Positions 1 to 8,626 of a DNA stretch of 20,119 nt are shown here, piece after piece (the stretch's first letter is position 1; every line of letters starts with the position of its first letter). Made by a program: the position numbers and the translations under genes. The notes beneath the pieces were generated by a model. It saw nothing but the letters and a program-made list of their open reading frames with translations, was not told the DNA's origin and did no database searches. The DNA is from CAG-882 sp050874385 (GTDB taxonomy: Bacteria; Bacillota; Clostridia; Lachnospirales; Lachnospiraceae): assembly GCA_050874385.1 (NCBI GenBank), contig JBNMKO010000061.1:1-20119 (forward strand), read 5' to 3'.

Positions 1-33
1 ATTTTTAATTGTAGCTACACTCATTCTTGGCAT
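1..33 (-). CDS. Start of a further structural-operon gene (partial, runs off the window)
   Basis: Only the first 11 codons are visible (MPRMSVATIKN). The ATG is preceded at good spacing by AGGAGG, which overlaps the stop codon of the portal-like gene, so the two are translationally close and in one transcript. A gene just after a portal is often a protease, scaffold or capsid gene, but nothing in these residues identifies it. Confidence 0.6.
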   Translation of the reverse strand, partial: MPRMSVATIKN

Positions 34-45
34 TTCAATAACCTC

Positions 46-1617
46 CTAGTTCATTGCTTCTTTATTCTTTATAGTTTTTTCAGATTTCTGGTCATCAGGT
101 TTTTCATTTCTGCCCGCTTCTCCATCTTTACCTGTTTTAGCAATAGCTTCCGCATTCATGGTAGAACTCATTAAAGGTGGAATAAATACATTGACCAAAT
201 CAAGTATATCATTTTCAAAATAAGCATTAGCAAGAATTGAACTTTGACTTTGACCAAGAGCAATTTGAGGTAACATTTTAGAATAGCCTAATTGAGTTTG
301 CTCTTTATAAAGTTTAGCCATTTCTTTATAATTATATATTGTAGTTGTAAGAATTTGTGCTTTATAATAAAGTTTTTTAGGATTTTTATTAAACGGTTTT
401 AACATATCATTTAAAAAACTCTCAAACTGAGCTAATAAATTATACATAGCCGCTTCATCATTTAAAATAGATTTCTCAAGAGCAATGTTACCATCGGTAT
501 TGAATTGCATTTGAGACACACCCGCCTCATTATAAACACCTCTTTCAACCTTAGCTAACTCATCTGTTGTTGTCGTAGTCTTATTATCTGCCATATCTGC
601 AACATCAACGTCTGCAAATGTAGTTAAAACATCAATTCCGATTGCCTTACCTAACATTCTAACCGCGTTATTATGTAGCTCTTGTGCTTCATCAACATCA
701 AAAATTAAATCTCCATTTTTATCCATAGGCATCTTTTGAATAATAATCTTTAATAATTGTTGTTGCATCTTTTTGCGGTCAAGCGCTTGTGCTTCATCCA
801 AATCTATAATAGCCGGAATAACAGATATAAAAGCTGGAAAATCTTCTCCGTTCATATTAAACTTTATTACATTTTGTGGCTCAAGTAAATACCATCCCGC
901 GGTATCACCTATAAAATCCGCAGGCAGTTTTCCTTCCTTATATTTAATATAACCTTTTTTAAATTCTGAAGGAAATAAATTTAATATTTTCATTTTTTGA
1001 GTAGAATCTCTATACATATCATCAAAAAATTTCATATTAAATTCAACCGCAGGTTTATTACCAACAAAAAATCTTGAACGGCAGTATTTAGGCGGAAGTT
1101 CTTGAATAACTAGGCGGTCAGATTGTGGAATTAAATATCCATAATAACAACCATTTCTAATTACTTTTAAAGCAACTTCTCCAAAATATCTTTTTACTTC
1201 AAAATTATCAAGATAAACAAGTGCTTTGTTAAAACCTTCAAGTATTTTATCTTCTTTAACTGTATCAGATACTACATAAGGTGTAAGTAACCAATCATAT
1301 CTATATAAATAAGCCATATATCTACATAGACGAGAATAAATACCGCTTGTTTTATAAAAGAAATTAGAAATATCACGCATAGCTTCATAATCACAATTAT
1401 TAATTGCTCTAAGAATTTCTGCTTTATCTCCCAATCTAGGATTTAACTTTTTATAATTGCTTAAATCAACAATAGCATCATCCAAAGTTTTTAATCCAAC
1501 TTTTATTTTTGAAAAGTCTACTACATTATGAGGTTCTAAAAATGCGTCTTCGACGATGGTGTCAGTGGTTCTCATATTGAAACCTTTTTTCTTAATCTCT
1601 TCTTTTCTATTAATCAA
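46..1617 (-). CDS. Portal-like phage structural protein
   Basis: Encodes about 523 residues. The length, the position downstream of the terminase large subunit and the character of the sequence fit a portal: an N-terminal helical part with aromatic-rich text (ISNFFYKTSGIYSRLCRYMA), a central mixed region, then a long helical C-terminal half ending in a charged, disordered tail. A portal forms the dodecameric ring at one capsid vertex through which DNA is pumped. Start choice is open. A GTG at 1626 lies too close to the ribosome binding site. A TTG at 1617 lies 8-10 bases after AAAGGTGAGG and fits the promoter at 1644-1672. An ATG at 1575 (509 aa) also has an AAAAGG ahead of it. No signature motif proves the function, so the call rests on context and overall character. 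Confidence 0.7.
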   Translation of the reverse strand: MINRKEEIKKKGFNMRTTDTIVEDAFLEPHNVVDFSKIKVGLKTLDDAIVDLSNYKKLNPRLGDKAEILRAINNCDYEAMRDISNFFYKTSGIYSRLCRYMAYLYRYDWLLTPYVVSDTVKEDKILEGFNKALVYLDNFEVKRYFGEVALKVIRNGCYYGYLIPQSDRLVIQELPPKYCRSRFFVGNKPAVEFNMKFFDDMYRDSTQKMKILNLFPSEFKKGYIKYKEGKLPADFIGDTAGWYLLEPQNVIKFNMNGEDFPAFISVIPAIIDLDEAQALDRKKMQQQLLKIIIQKMPMDKNGDLIFDVDEAQELHNNAVRMLGKAIGIDVLTTFADVDVADMADNKTTTTTDELAKVERGVYNEAGVSQMQFNTDGNIALEKSILNDEAAMYNLLAQFESFLNDMLKPFNKNPKKLYYKAQILTTTIYNYKEMAKLYKEQTQLGYSKMLPQIALGQSQSSILANAYFENDILDLVNVFIPPLMSSTMNAEAIAKTGKDGEAGRNEKPDDQKSEKTIKNKEAMN

Positions 1618-1643
1618 GATAGGCACCTCACCTTTCTAATGAT

Positions 1644-1672
1644 AGTATATCATAAATTTCATTCTTTGTCAA
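1644..1672 (-). promoter_or_regulatory. Sigma-A promoter for the portal-like gene
   Basis: On the minus strand TTGACA (1672-1667) and TATACT (1649-1644) are separated by 17 bases. The likely transcript start near 1637 leaves only a short leader carrying AAAGGTGAGG. It sits between the inserted endonuclease gene and the portal, so the portal does not depend on read-through from the upstream operon promoter. Confidence 0.75.
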
Positions 1673-1692
1673 ATTTATCTAAATTAAGCATT

Positions 1693-2049
1693 TTAATAAC
1701 CTGCCGCTTTCATTATATAGTCATAATTTACACGGTTTTCGTCCCAATAAGGAATGGCAATAAGGGTAATATTATGTTTTCTACAATATTCCCTTTTTTG
1801 CATATCATTAAATTGCTGTTTACGTAAGCCTGACAATCCGCCAAATTTACTCTTAGCTTCATAATGTTGTATTCCTTGGAACTCTATTAAAAAGTCTAAT
1901 TCATCATTATCATCAAAGACAGCAAAATCAAACCTCAATGCACGCCCGTTAGTACTTACAAGGTCAGGGAAACTATATTCCTCTTGGAAGTTTAATCCAG
2001 CTTCCTCAAGTATCTCTTCTATTTTAATTTCTCCTCTTGATGCTCTCAT
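1693..2049 (-). CDS. EDxHD (VSR-like) homing endonuclease, small form
   Basis: This 118-aa protein has the layout of the EDxHD nuclease family typified by I-Bth0305I, a PD-(D/E)XK/VSR-like fold. Visible candidates are E7 (RGEI), D41 (LRFDFAV), E56 and H62 (IEFQGIQHY) and D82 (FNDMQKREYC), ending in the core strand NITLIAIPYWD. It has no recognisable DNA-binding extension. A perfect AAGGAGG lies 6 bases ahead of the ATG. It is wedged between terminase and portal genes and followed by a separate promoter for the portal, the usual arrangement of a free-standing homing endonuclease inserted in a virion operon. Such enzymes cut the homologous locus of rival phages to spread themselves. Family assignment is from motif reading; the target site is unknown. 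Confidence 0.75.
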   Translation of the reverse strand: MRASRGEIKIEEILEEAGLNFQEEYSFPDLVSTNGRALRFDFAVFDDNDELDFLIEFQGIQHYEAKSKFGGLSGLRKQQFNDMQKREYCRKHNITLIAIPYWDENRVNYDYIMKAAGY

Positions 2050-2115
2050 TTGTGTCCTCCTTACATAGTGTATTTTAAAAAACTTTTAACTAACTTTATT
2101 ATTTCTACCCAAGCT

Positions 2116-3843
2116 TTAAGTAAAGAACATCATCTGTGCTATATTACCATGTCTTCTTTTGCGTTTTCTCTCTTCTTCTTGCTTAATATAATATAATCCA
2201 TACTCAAAAGCAGAAAATTTATCCTTTTTTACACTCTTGGTAGATTGTTTTAAAATAATATTTACACCTTCATTTTCTTCTACAAGATTGAGCATTTGCT
2301 CTCGTAAAATACTTGTATGAACAAAAGGCTTCAAATATTCAGCTCTCTTATTTGGGTCCATTGTTTGTCCAGCTTTAGTTCCCATTAACTTATTCTTTGC
2401 TGCTTGTTCATCAATTAACAATTTGATTTTTCCACTAAATAGCTGTGTTTGAACATACGTATGTGCTTCTGTATTAATTGGGGCATTAGCTTTAATTAAA
2501 AACAAAGCATCTTTTTCCATATCGTCAGTTCTAAACTTCTTATAGAAACCTTCTTCATCATTATCTACTCCAAAAGGTGGAAAATAGGTTCCATCGACAT
2601 CTTCTTGCCCCTTTACCATATAGTCAATAAGACCAATGCCTAGACCATTAGCATCAATAGCAACAGCTCGCGCTCTATATTTATAATAAAGTTTTTTAAT
2701 ATTAATAGCTTGCTGTTCAAAATGCTCCTCATCAAAAGAATAAATATTAACTAAAGATTTCAATGAACTTCCTTGAGGTTGCGGAGTTACTTTGATAACA
2801 CAAACTTCGGTTGTACATCCTTTACGACCTACGTCAATACCTAAAACATAATAAGCAGATTTAGAAGAACGTCCACTAAATTCATATTCAGGCTGAAGCA
2901 AAACTCTATATTTATCAATTTTTTCAGATGAAAAGAAAGCATTTTCTGCGTCTCCACTCCACTCTGATTCATACTCACGAGCAAATGAAGCATCATTATA
3001 AGTTCCATCAAGTTTAAGTTCTTCAATAAAACTTTTCTGAAGCAATTTTTCCATAACTGGGACTCGCCAAGTTCCACCTAATACAATAGCCTCATCTGGT
3101 TCAATAATTTGCTGAATAAGAGTTTGAAGTAACTTTTCATAAGCAAAAGTATTTTTCCAACCCGCAGTCGTTACAAAGATTTGGCTTTTATTAACAACCT
3201 CTTCTTCATGTCTTGTTCCATCTGGTAAACGTCTATTAACGTTCATAGTAGGAATAATAACCTCATTTAACATTGTTTGGTCTACAAGAATACACTCCTC
3301 TACAAGTCCGCCAGTTGCACGCTTACCACGAGAAGATTGTCTTGCTGCCATAATATCAAGTTTACTTTTGTTCTTAAAGATATATTCTACATTATCTTTA
3401 GATGATTTAGATACACCACGCGTCCAGTCAATTTCATTTTTAATGCCTGGTATAAGTTTACATAACTCTTCTACTTTTTCTTTTGCAATACCAGCCGCCT
3501 GTTCCTTACCACCAGTTGTAACAAACAAATGGCTTCCGGGATATAAGATACAACGAATCATTAAAATTAAAACTGATAAGAATGATTTTGAGTATGCACG
3601 AGGGAATGTTGCATAGGCATATCGATGTCGCATAACCGCGCGTAAAAAAACTCTTTGATAAAAATATAGTTGAAAATGTTCAGGATTTTCACCACATAAA
3701 AAATCTACAAATATATCTGGATATTCACGCCAAAAAGAAACGTATTGTCTCAAAGCAGGTATCTGCTCTTTAATACGTTCTTCTGATAAACCTATTTTCT
3801 TCCCTTTGGAAAGAGAGAGTTCCATTAAATCTGATAGAGCCAT
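2116..3843 (-). CDS. terL: Terminase large subunit (DNA-packaging ATPase/nuclease)
   Basis: 575 aa with the two-domain terminase layout. The N-terminal ATPase has a P-loop-like segment FPRAYSKSFLS (about 80-90), a Walker B-like strand ECILVDQ (about 183-189, with Q rather than the usual E after the D) and the coupling motif FVTTAGW (about 223-229). The C-terminal RNase H-like nuclease shows D337 (VLGIDVGRKG) and D397 (AVAIDANGLG), with a later acidic cluster near FSAFEYG. It would cut concatemeric DNA and drive it into the prohead through the portal. The ATG directly follows the upstream stop codon (TAA-ATG) with GGAGG 8 bases before it, so the two genes are translationally coupled. Length is normal for the family. 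Confidence 0.9.
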   Translation of the reverse strand: MALSDLMELSLSKGKKIGLSEERIKEQIPALRQYVSFWREYPDIFVDFLCGENPEHFQLYFYQRVFLRAVMRHRYAYATFPRAYSKSFLSVLILMIRCILYPGSHLFVTTGGKEQAAGIAKEKVEELCKLIPGIKNEIDWTRGVSKSSKDNVEYIFKNKSKLDIMAARQSSRGKRATGGLVEECILVDQTMLNEVIIPTMNVNRRLPDGTRHEEEVVNKSQIFVTTAGWKNTFAYEKLLQTLIQQIIEPDEAIVLGGTWRVPVMEKLLQKSFIEELKLDGTYNDASFAREYESEWSGDAENAFFSSEKIDKYRVLLQPEYEFSGRSSKSAYYVLGIDVGRKGCTTEVCVIKVTPQPQGSSLKSLVNIYSFDEEHFEQQAINIKKLYYKYRARAVAIDANGLGIGLIDYMVKGQEDVDGTYFPPFGVDNDEEGFYKKFRTDDMEKDALFLIKANAPINTEAHTYVQTQLFSGKIKLLIDEQAAKNKLMGTKAGQTMDPNKRAEYLKPFVHTSILREQMLNLVEENEGVNIILKQSTKSVKKDKFSAFEYGLYYIKQEEERKRKRRHGNIAQMMFFT

Positions 3844-5067
3844 TTAATTTTCCTCCTCTTTTCCATTAGTTCCATACATTACTTTTAAATCTTTTTCTTT
3901 TTGCTCTTGAATTTCTTCAAAATATTCTTCATAATCTTCTGTTTCTAATTCTTTATCATCATCAAAATCAAAACCATCATCAGCTTCACGCATTTCTTTT
4001 TGAATTTGTAATTTTTTAATAGAATCTTCAATTTGCTGACCAAAACCTAAATCTTGAGTAACTAATTTTTTAACATAGTTATTCATATCTTTTAAAGTAA
4101 TATCAACTTTATCTTGAGGAATATCTGTAGCGAATCGCGGAATGAAACCTTCACGTTCGCAAATCGCAACCAATTCACCAACAGAATCAACATAATCATT
4201 CTTAGATTCTTTATTCTGCGCAGCTGTAAACTTAGCAGATTTACGTAAAGAATCATAAACTCTTGAAAGTTTTTGATATCCATCCATATCTCCACAGTCA
4301 ATAGCTTGATTCATTTTTAGATATGTCTTACAAATAAGAATAAGTGTTCCAGTTGTATCTGAATCTTGAATATCAAATGAGTTCATCATTTCAGTATATT
4401 TCTTTTCAAGTTCCACCCATTCATTAGGTTTATATAATCTACCCCATTTCATCGCAAGATATAATTTATCATCAGCAGTGAGGTCTGCCGCAGGGTCAAT
4501 TAACTCATCTTCACTCATAAATCCATCTTCGTTAAACGGATTATCATTACCTATGTATCCAGGTGGTGGCCCCATCATAGGAGCAACCGCGTTTTGAGTT
4601 TCTGTACTCATAAGCGTCTTATATTGTGCTTCTGATATTTCCCCTTTATCATATTGCTCTTGGACTTCTTGTTCAAATCTTTGTTGAGCCTCTATTTCTT
4701 CTTGTGCTTTTTGACCATATTTAGCTTGTAACTTTTCACTATCTGCCCAACCATACTGCTCTCCAGTATCAGGGTCTTTAAATTGTTTCAAATGAACTTT
4801 AGCAAGATACTTACCAAAAACAGCAGTTCCACTTAATTTCATTGGGTCTTTAGCATAATCTTTATCTCTTAATATATTCCACTCTTGTGGTATATATGGA
4901 AAATCTAACTTTTCTAATATCCATGTATAAGTATCTGGGTTAAAACAATCAACATGCGCAGTTAAACATTTTTTACAAAGGTCTGTTCGTTTTCCCACTC
5001 TGTCTTTGTAAAACTGCTTTTCATCCATTGTTTTACCACATCTTTGACACGTACAAGTAGTTGCCAT
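3844..5067 (-). CDS. Zinc-finger phage protein upstream of terL; candidate packaging partner
   Basis: 407 aa. It opens with a four-cysteine zinc ribbon (C7-x2-C10 and C31-x2-C34), followed by an acidic, glutamine- and glutamate-rich middle and a helical C-terminal half ending in a strongly acidic tail (FDFDDDKELETEDYEEYFEE). Directly upstream of and abutting terL, it is a reasonable candidate for a small terminase or another DNA-recognition subunit. No helix-turn-helix or family signature was recognised, so that role is inferred from position and the zinc ribbon only. Confidence 0.6.
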   Translation of the reverse strand: MATTCTCQRCGKTMDEKQFYKDRVGKRTDLCKKCLTAHVDCFNPDTYTWILEKLDFPYIPQEWNILRDKDYAKDPMKLSGTAVFGKYLAKVHLKQFKDPDTGEQYGWADSEKLQAKYGQKAQEEIEAQQRFEQEVQEQYDKGEISEAQYKTLMSTETQNAVAPMMGPPPGYIGNDNPFNEDGFMSEDELIDPAADLTADDKLYLAMKWGRLYKPNEWVELEKKYTEMMNSFDIQDSDTTGTLILICKTYLKMNQAIDCGDMDGYQKLSRVYDSLRKSAKFTAAQNKESKNDYVDSVGELVAICEREGFIPRFATDIPQDKVDITLKDMNNYVKKLVTQDLGFGQQIEDSIKKLQIQKEMREADDGFDFDDDKELETEDYEEYFEEIQEQKEKDLKVMYGTNGKEEEN

Positions 5068-5084
5068 ATCAACACTCCTTTCAA

Positions 5085-6260
5085 TTATTTCTTTTTGTTT
5101 CTACAACACTTACAAATACTGTAAAAACCATCTTTACTCGTTTTATTTTTTGAAAAGAATCTATTATCAGCTAACTTAATTTGTCCGCATCTAGAGCATT
5201 TTTTCCATTTTCCATACTCTTGATTAGTATAATACCAAACAATATATTCTTCTTGAGCTTTTTCTGCTAACAATTTCGGTATTTTATTACGCCAAAGTGA
5301 AGAAATATATTCTACAGAGTGTTTAATTCCATGTTTTTCATTCAAAAGTGCTTGAATTTCAATATTTTGTTTACCATCAATTTTATAAATCAAAAGGTCA
5401 TAATAAAGCGGATAATCATCTTTTAATGTTCTTTCGATTAAAGCATCTAAGTCTTCCATTAAAAAATAAGAATCAGTCCAAAATTTACCCCATGAATCCT
5501 CTTTTAACTTAGAATAATTACAAAGTAATGCTGAAATATGCTTTGAATTAAAAAATGAGACTAATCCATCACTTTTAACTTCACCATCTTTGGTAATTTC
5601 TATCTTTTCATCAAAATTTGTCTTTGAAAAACTTTTGATTGCATTAGTAAAATACATAGGTTGACGATAAGAATTTTTAATTACATACTGGTCTTGTCGC
5701 ATTTCAATTAATTGTTTTTTTAACATAAATTTGCGTTTACCAGTTGCCGCCTTTTCTTGTTTTTCTACTATTTCAATCGCCTTTTTTAAGTTTTTTAGCG
5801 CGGGAATTTCATCTACATCTTTTTGTGTAATGCAAATTTTTGGAGTAAAGATAATATTTTTGTCATTTGCAATCATATTATATATACCATCTTCTCCATT
5901 TTCAAGCTGTCCCGCCAATCCTTGAAATGACGTCTCTCTCTTGTTAACAGTTACCATTCTATTATCAGTTAATATCTTTTTTTGTTTTCTTTCTTCTTTA
6001 TCCATTGCAAAAATAATATAATCACTTAAAATTTCTAAATATTTATTAGTAAGCTGTTCAGGAGGCGTTTCATCAATTATTTTTTTCACCAATTCATTTC
6101 TTTCTTCCGGTGTTTGTAAGGAATAATCTAGCTTCCTACTAGGCTTAATATCCTCTTCAATGATTTGTTTTTCAAGTTTTTCATTCTCCTCTTGAATAAC
6201 ATCATCATTTAATTCTTCATCCTCAGAAAGATATGAACTTTTATTGTCTTTATCTGCCAT
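5085..6260 (-). CDS. First gene of the packaging operon: acidic protein with C-terminal zinc ribbon
   Basis: 391 aa. The first 45 residues are highly charged and probably disordered. The centre is helical and basic. A segment near residues 300-340 (IEIQALLNEKHGIKHSVEYI) has the look of a helix-turn-helix in which a short recognition helix follows an Asn/Glu-rich turn. The last 37 residues form a treble-clef-like zinc ribbon (C355-x2-C358, C383-x2-C386). A DNA-binding role is likely; terminase small subunit or operon regulator are both possible and cannot be separated here. It is preceded by GGAAGGAG and by the promoter at 6293-6321, and is followed after 17 bases by the next gene. Confidence 0.6.
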   Translation of the reverse strand: MADKDNKSSYLSEDEELNDDVIQEENEKLEKQIIEEDIKPSRKLDYSLQTPEERNELVKKIIDETPPEQLTNKYLEILSDYIIFAMDKEERKQKKILTDNRMVTVNKRETSFQGLAGQLENGEDGIYNMIANDKNIIFTPKICITQKDVDEIPALKNLKKAIEIVEKQEKAATGKRKFMLKKQLIEMRQDQYVIKNSYRQPMYFTNAIKSFSKTNFDEKIEITKDGEVKSDGLVSFFNSKHISALLCNYSKLKEDSWGKFWTDSYFLMEDLDALIERTLKDDYPLYYDLLIYKIDGKQNIEIQALLNEKHGIKHSVEYISSLWRNKIPKLLAEKAQEEYIVWYYTNQEYGKWKKCSRCGQIKLADNRFFSKNKTSKDGFYSICKCCRNKKK

Positions 6261-6292
6261 AAAAGCTCTCCTTCCTTTATATCTCTATCTAT

Positions 6293-6321
6293 AGTATAGC
6301 ACAAATTTTTTCATTTGTCAA
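6293..6321 (-). promoter_or_regulatory. Main promoter of the leftward packaging operon
   Basis: Minus-strand TTGACA (6321-6316) and TATACT (6298-6293) with a 17-base spacer that ends in TTTGTGC. The -10 form TATACT matches the rightward class promoters further on, but there is no TTGTGCA at the fixed upstream position, so control may differ. Confidence 0.8.
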
Positions 6322-6397
6322 CTCAGTCAAAGTTATATAATATATAATCTTTATTTTTCTTATAATATAGCATAAAAAATATTTTTGGAGGTATAAA

Positions 6398-7147
6398 ATG
6401 GGAAAAGCAATAGATTTAACTAATCAACAATTTGGAGATTTAAAAGTTTTAGAAAGAGCCGGTTCAATAAATCATTTTGCAGCATGGAAATGTAGATGTG
6501 AATGTTGCGGAGAAGAAATTATAGTTAGAGGAGATATATTAAGAAATGGTAAAAAAACAAATTGTGGAAAAAATTCTAAACGAAAATATAAAATAAATTA
6601 TTTAGGCAAAAAATTTGATAATTATGAAGTCATTGAAAGAATGAATAATAATTGGAAATGTAAAACAGATAATGGAGAAATAATTTATAAAACATCTACA
6701 GAATTAGCAATGGCACCAGTATATAAAAATCAATCTCAAAAAGAAGAAAAAGAAAATAAACAAAATATATTGAAATTAAAATCAATGTATAATAATATGA
6801 AAAGAGCTTCAGTTGGAGAATTTTTAATTATGTGCATATTATTGCAAAATAATATTTCTTTTGAAATAGAAAAAGTTTTTACAACATTTAAAAGCCAACA
6901 AGATGGATATTATAGGTTTGATTTTTATGTTGATAATAAATATTTAATTGAATTTGATGGTATTCAACATTTTGAAGAAAATGGAGGATTTTTTGGGCAA
7001 TTAGAAAATATTAGAAAATCAGATAATATAAAAAATCAATGGTGTAAAGATAATAATATTCCTCTTATTAGAATACCATATACACAATTAAATATTTTAA
7101 GTATAAAAGATTTAAAACCCGAATCTTCAGATTTTTTAGTTAAATAA
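6398..7147 (+). CDS. EDxHD homing endonuclease with N-terminal DNA-binding domain
   Basis: 249 aa. The N-terminus (AIDLTNQQFGDLKVLERAG, then WKCRCECCGEEIIVRGDIL and NCG) is the LTGQRFGRL-type zinc-binding domain often fused to phage homing endonucleases; a second partial copy (NYLGKKFDNYEVIERMNNNWKC) follows at about 67-90. The C-terminal part is an EDxHD nuclease with E141, D175 (YRFDFYV), E185 and H191 (IEFDGIQHF) and D209. It is related in its catalytic half to the 118-aa protein at 1693-2049. The ribosome binding site TTTGGAGG is strong. The gene is far more AT-rich than its neighbours and nearly free of the CCGC words they carry, consistent with a separately acquired selfish gene. It sits at the turn-point between leftward and rightward transcription. 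Confidence 0.8.
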   Translation: MGKAIDLTNQQFGDLKVLERAGSINHFAAWKCRCECCGEEIIVRGDILRNGKKTNCGKNSKRKYKINYLGKKFDNYEVIERMNNNWKCKTDNGEIIYKTSTELAMAPVYKNQSQKEEKENKQNILKLKSMYNNMKRASVGEFLIMCILLQNNISFEIEKVFTTFKSQQDGYYRFDFYVDNKYLIEFDGIQHFEENGGFFGQLENIRKSDNIKNQWCKDNNIPLIRIPYTQLNILSIKDLKPESSDFLVK

Positions 7148-7159
7148 ATTCTACTTTAA

Positions 7160-7188
7160 TTGATTTTATTAAAATTAAATGATATAAT
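7160..7188 (+). promoter_or_regulatory. Promoter for the leader ORF and folD
   Basis: TTGATT and TATAAT with exactly 17 bases between them, 27 bases upstream of a strong AAAGGTG ribosome binding-site region. Confidence 0.7.
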
Positions 7189-7214
7189 ATAAATATAAAA
7201 GAAAGGTGATAATT

Positions 7215-7301
7215 ATGGGGCTGTCGGATGATTTGATTGTTTCCGCGATGAATGGAAAAATTACTTTACAAGGAAAAGGAAAGATAAAAATATGGTTATA
7301 A
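7215..7301 (+). CDS. 28-aa leader ORF overlapping folD
   Basis: The ATG follows GAAAGGTG at good spacing, a stronger ribosome binding site than that of folD itself. It encodes a basic 28-residue peptide (MGLSDDLIVSAMNGKITLQG then KGKIKIWL). Its stop codon overlaps the folD start region by 10 bases, so translation of the peptide would bring ribosomes onto the folD ATG. It may be a coupling or regulatory leader peptide, or simply a small protein. No homologue recognised. Confidence 0.55.
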   Translation: MGLSDDLIVSAMNGKITLQGKGKIKIWL

Positions 7302-8068
7302 ATGTAAAAGATTTTGTAAAAGAACAGAAAGATTTTATCAAACAGCAAAATGTTAATAAAAAACTGTTAATTTTACAAGTTGGAAATGATAAAGCAAGCA
7401 ATGCTTATATTAAAGGAAAAATTGCAGATTGTGCAGAAGTTGGTTTTTCCGCGCAATTAAAGAAATTTGATATTGGGGAGGAAAATGCTATTTGTAATTT
7501 TCTGTCACAAGAAGCTAATTCTTATGATGGAGTTATATTACAAAAGCCATGCTACATGTCTGAAAAAAATGAGCAAAGAATATTAAGTTATATTTCTCAG
7601 ACGCAAGATATAGATGGGTTTAAAAAAGACAGTATTCATAATCCATGCACTCCTAGCGGGATTATTGATTTATTAAAATGGGTAACTAAAAAAGAAAATT
7701 TTAAAGGCATTGTTATTACAGTTGTTGGGAAAGGACCATTGGTTGGATTTCCGCTTGTTCCAATGTTAATGCGGGAAGGGGCAACGGTTATTTCTTGTAA
7801 CTCCTCAACACCATCTTTGAGCGATATGACTTTATCCGCGGATATAGTTATTTCCGCAGTTGGAAAAGAAAATCTTATTACCTCTAAAATGATAAAACCG
7901 CAAACCATTGTTGTTGATGCTGGAATTGCTTTTGATAGCAATGGTAAAATGTGCGGAGATTGTAATAAAAATATGTATAATGATGAACATATTAAAATCA
8001 CTTCCGTTCCCGGAGGGGTTGGATTAGTAACTAGAACTGCATTATTAAAAAATTTATTAAATACATAA
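7292..8068 (+). CDS. folD: FolD-like methylenetetrahydrofolate dehydrogenase/cyclohydrolase
   Basis: 258 aa, slightly shorter than typical bacterial FolD (about 280-290). The enzyme interconverts 5,10-methylene-, 5,10-methenyl- and 10-formyl-tetrahydrofolate in the cytoplasm. Landmarks in order: VGNDKASNAYIKGK with the catalytic Y39 and K43; Q84 in GVILQKPCY (usually VQLPLP); D108 in QDIDGF; the PCTPSG motif; a nucleotide-binding GKGPLVGFP in place of the usual GRSxxVGxP; DIVISAVGK; and SVPGGVGLVTRTALL at the C-terminus. All expected catalytic residues are present, so it is probably active. In a phage it would feed one-carbon units to dTMP, purine or modified-base synthesis. It is translationally overlapped by the leader ORF. 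Confidence 0.9.
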   Translation: MVINVKDFVKEQKDFIKQQNVNKKLLILQVGNDKASNAYIKGKIADCAEVGFSAQLKKFDIGEENAICNFLSQEANSYDGVILQKPCYMSEKNEQRILSYISQTQDIDGFKKDSIHNPCTPSGIIDLLKWVTKKENFKGIVITVVGKGPLVGFPLVPMLMREGATVISCNSSTPSLSDMTLSADIVISAVGKENLITSKMIKPQTIVVDAGIAFDSNGKMCGDCNKNMYNDEHIKITSVPGGVGLVTRTALLKNLLNT

Positions 8069-8080
8069 AGAGATTATAAT

Positions 8081-8297
8081 ATGAAAAGATTAATTGGAGT
8101 AAGCATAATATTAGATAACGGTTTGCGGATGGCTATCTGATGATGATGAGAAGGAAAATATTATACAAGGCGGAAATCGAAATTGGCTTTGGGTAAAAGA
8201 GCTTTGGGGTTTGAGCCGTCCATATGAAAGTATGGCGGCTCTCGAACGAAACTGGGAATTTGATAAATCATATATAAATGGATATCGTATTAAATAA
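8081..8297 (+). pseudogene. Small gene interrupted by a frameshift
   Basis: An ATG at 8081, 12 bases after the folD stop, starts MKRLIGVSIILDNGLRMAI and stops at 8140. The next frame (+1) continues open from just upstream, giving WLSDDDEKENIIQGGNRNWL and onward to SYINGYRIK, stopping at 8297. The second frame has no good start codon or ribosome binding site of its own, and the two parts fit end to end near 8126-8132. Either one base has been lost (pseudogene or sequencing error) or a +1 frameshift is used. No family recognised. Confidence 0.5.
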
Positions 8298-8298
8298 T

Positions 8299-8366
8299 AA
8301 GTGCTTTGCTTCGTCTTTTGATTTTCAAAGGTCATTTGGAGATTTTTTGAACGTGGCAAAGCACTT
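8299..8366 (+). terminator. Long-range hairpin after the folD cassette
   Basis: AAGTGCTTTGC (8299-8309) pairs perfectly with GCAAAGCACTT (8356-8366), followed by TTAC. The 46-base loop can form a smaller hairpin of its own near 8315-8331. It begins 2 bases after the stop of the frameshifted gene. It may be a terminator or a stable structured RNA end. Confidence 0.5.
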
Positions 8367-8626
8367 TTACAAAATCAAAAAAATTTTTATCCCGAAATAC
8401 ACCCCGGGGTAAAAGTTCAGTACGTTCGGAATGTTGAGAGAAAAAATCTGCAAGGCTTCACGCAGACACGCCCAGTCAAATAGAACTAACAAGCTACAAC
8501 CGCGCGTTCTTTGAGTTGTTCTCTTATTTTGTTCATCTCTTGATAAAGTAATAAAATTATTATAAAATAAAGTAAAGATGAAAGAGAAATAATTACTTAT
8601 TTATCTTTTGTTCAATTATTGTTCAT

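Noticed and set aside
8111..8359. 82-aa minus-strand ORF opposite the frameshifted gene
   Set aside because: It has no promoter or ribosome binding site and covers a hairpin; the plus-strand frames fit the local organisation better.
8401..8410. Noc-type nucleoid occlusion site (CCCCGGGG palindrome)
   Set aside because: The known Noc site is ATTTCCCGGGAAAT; the flanks here do not match.
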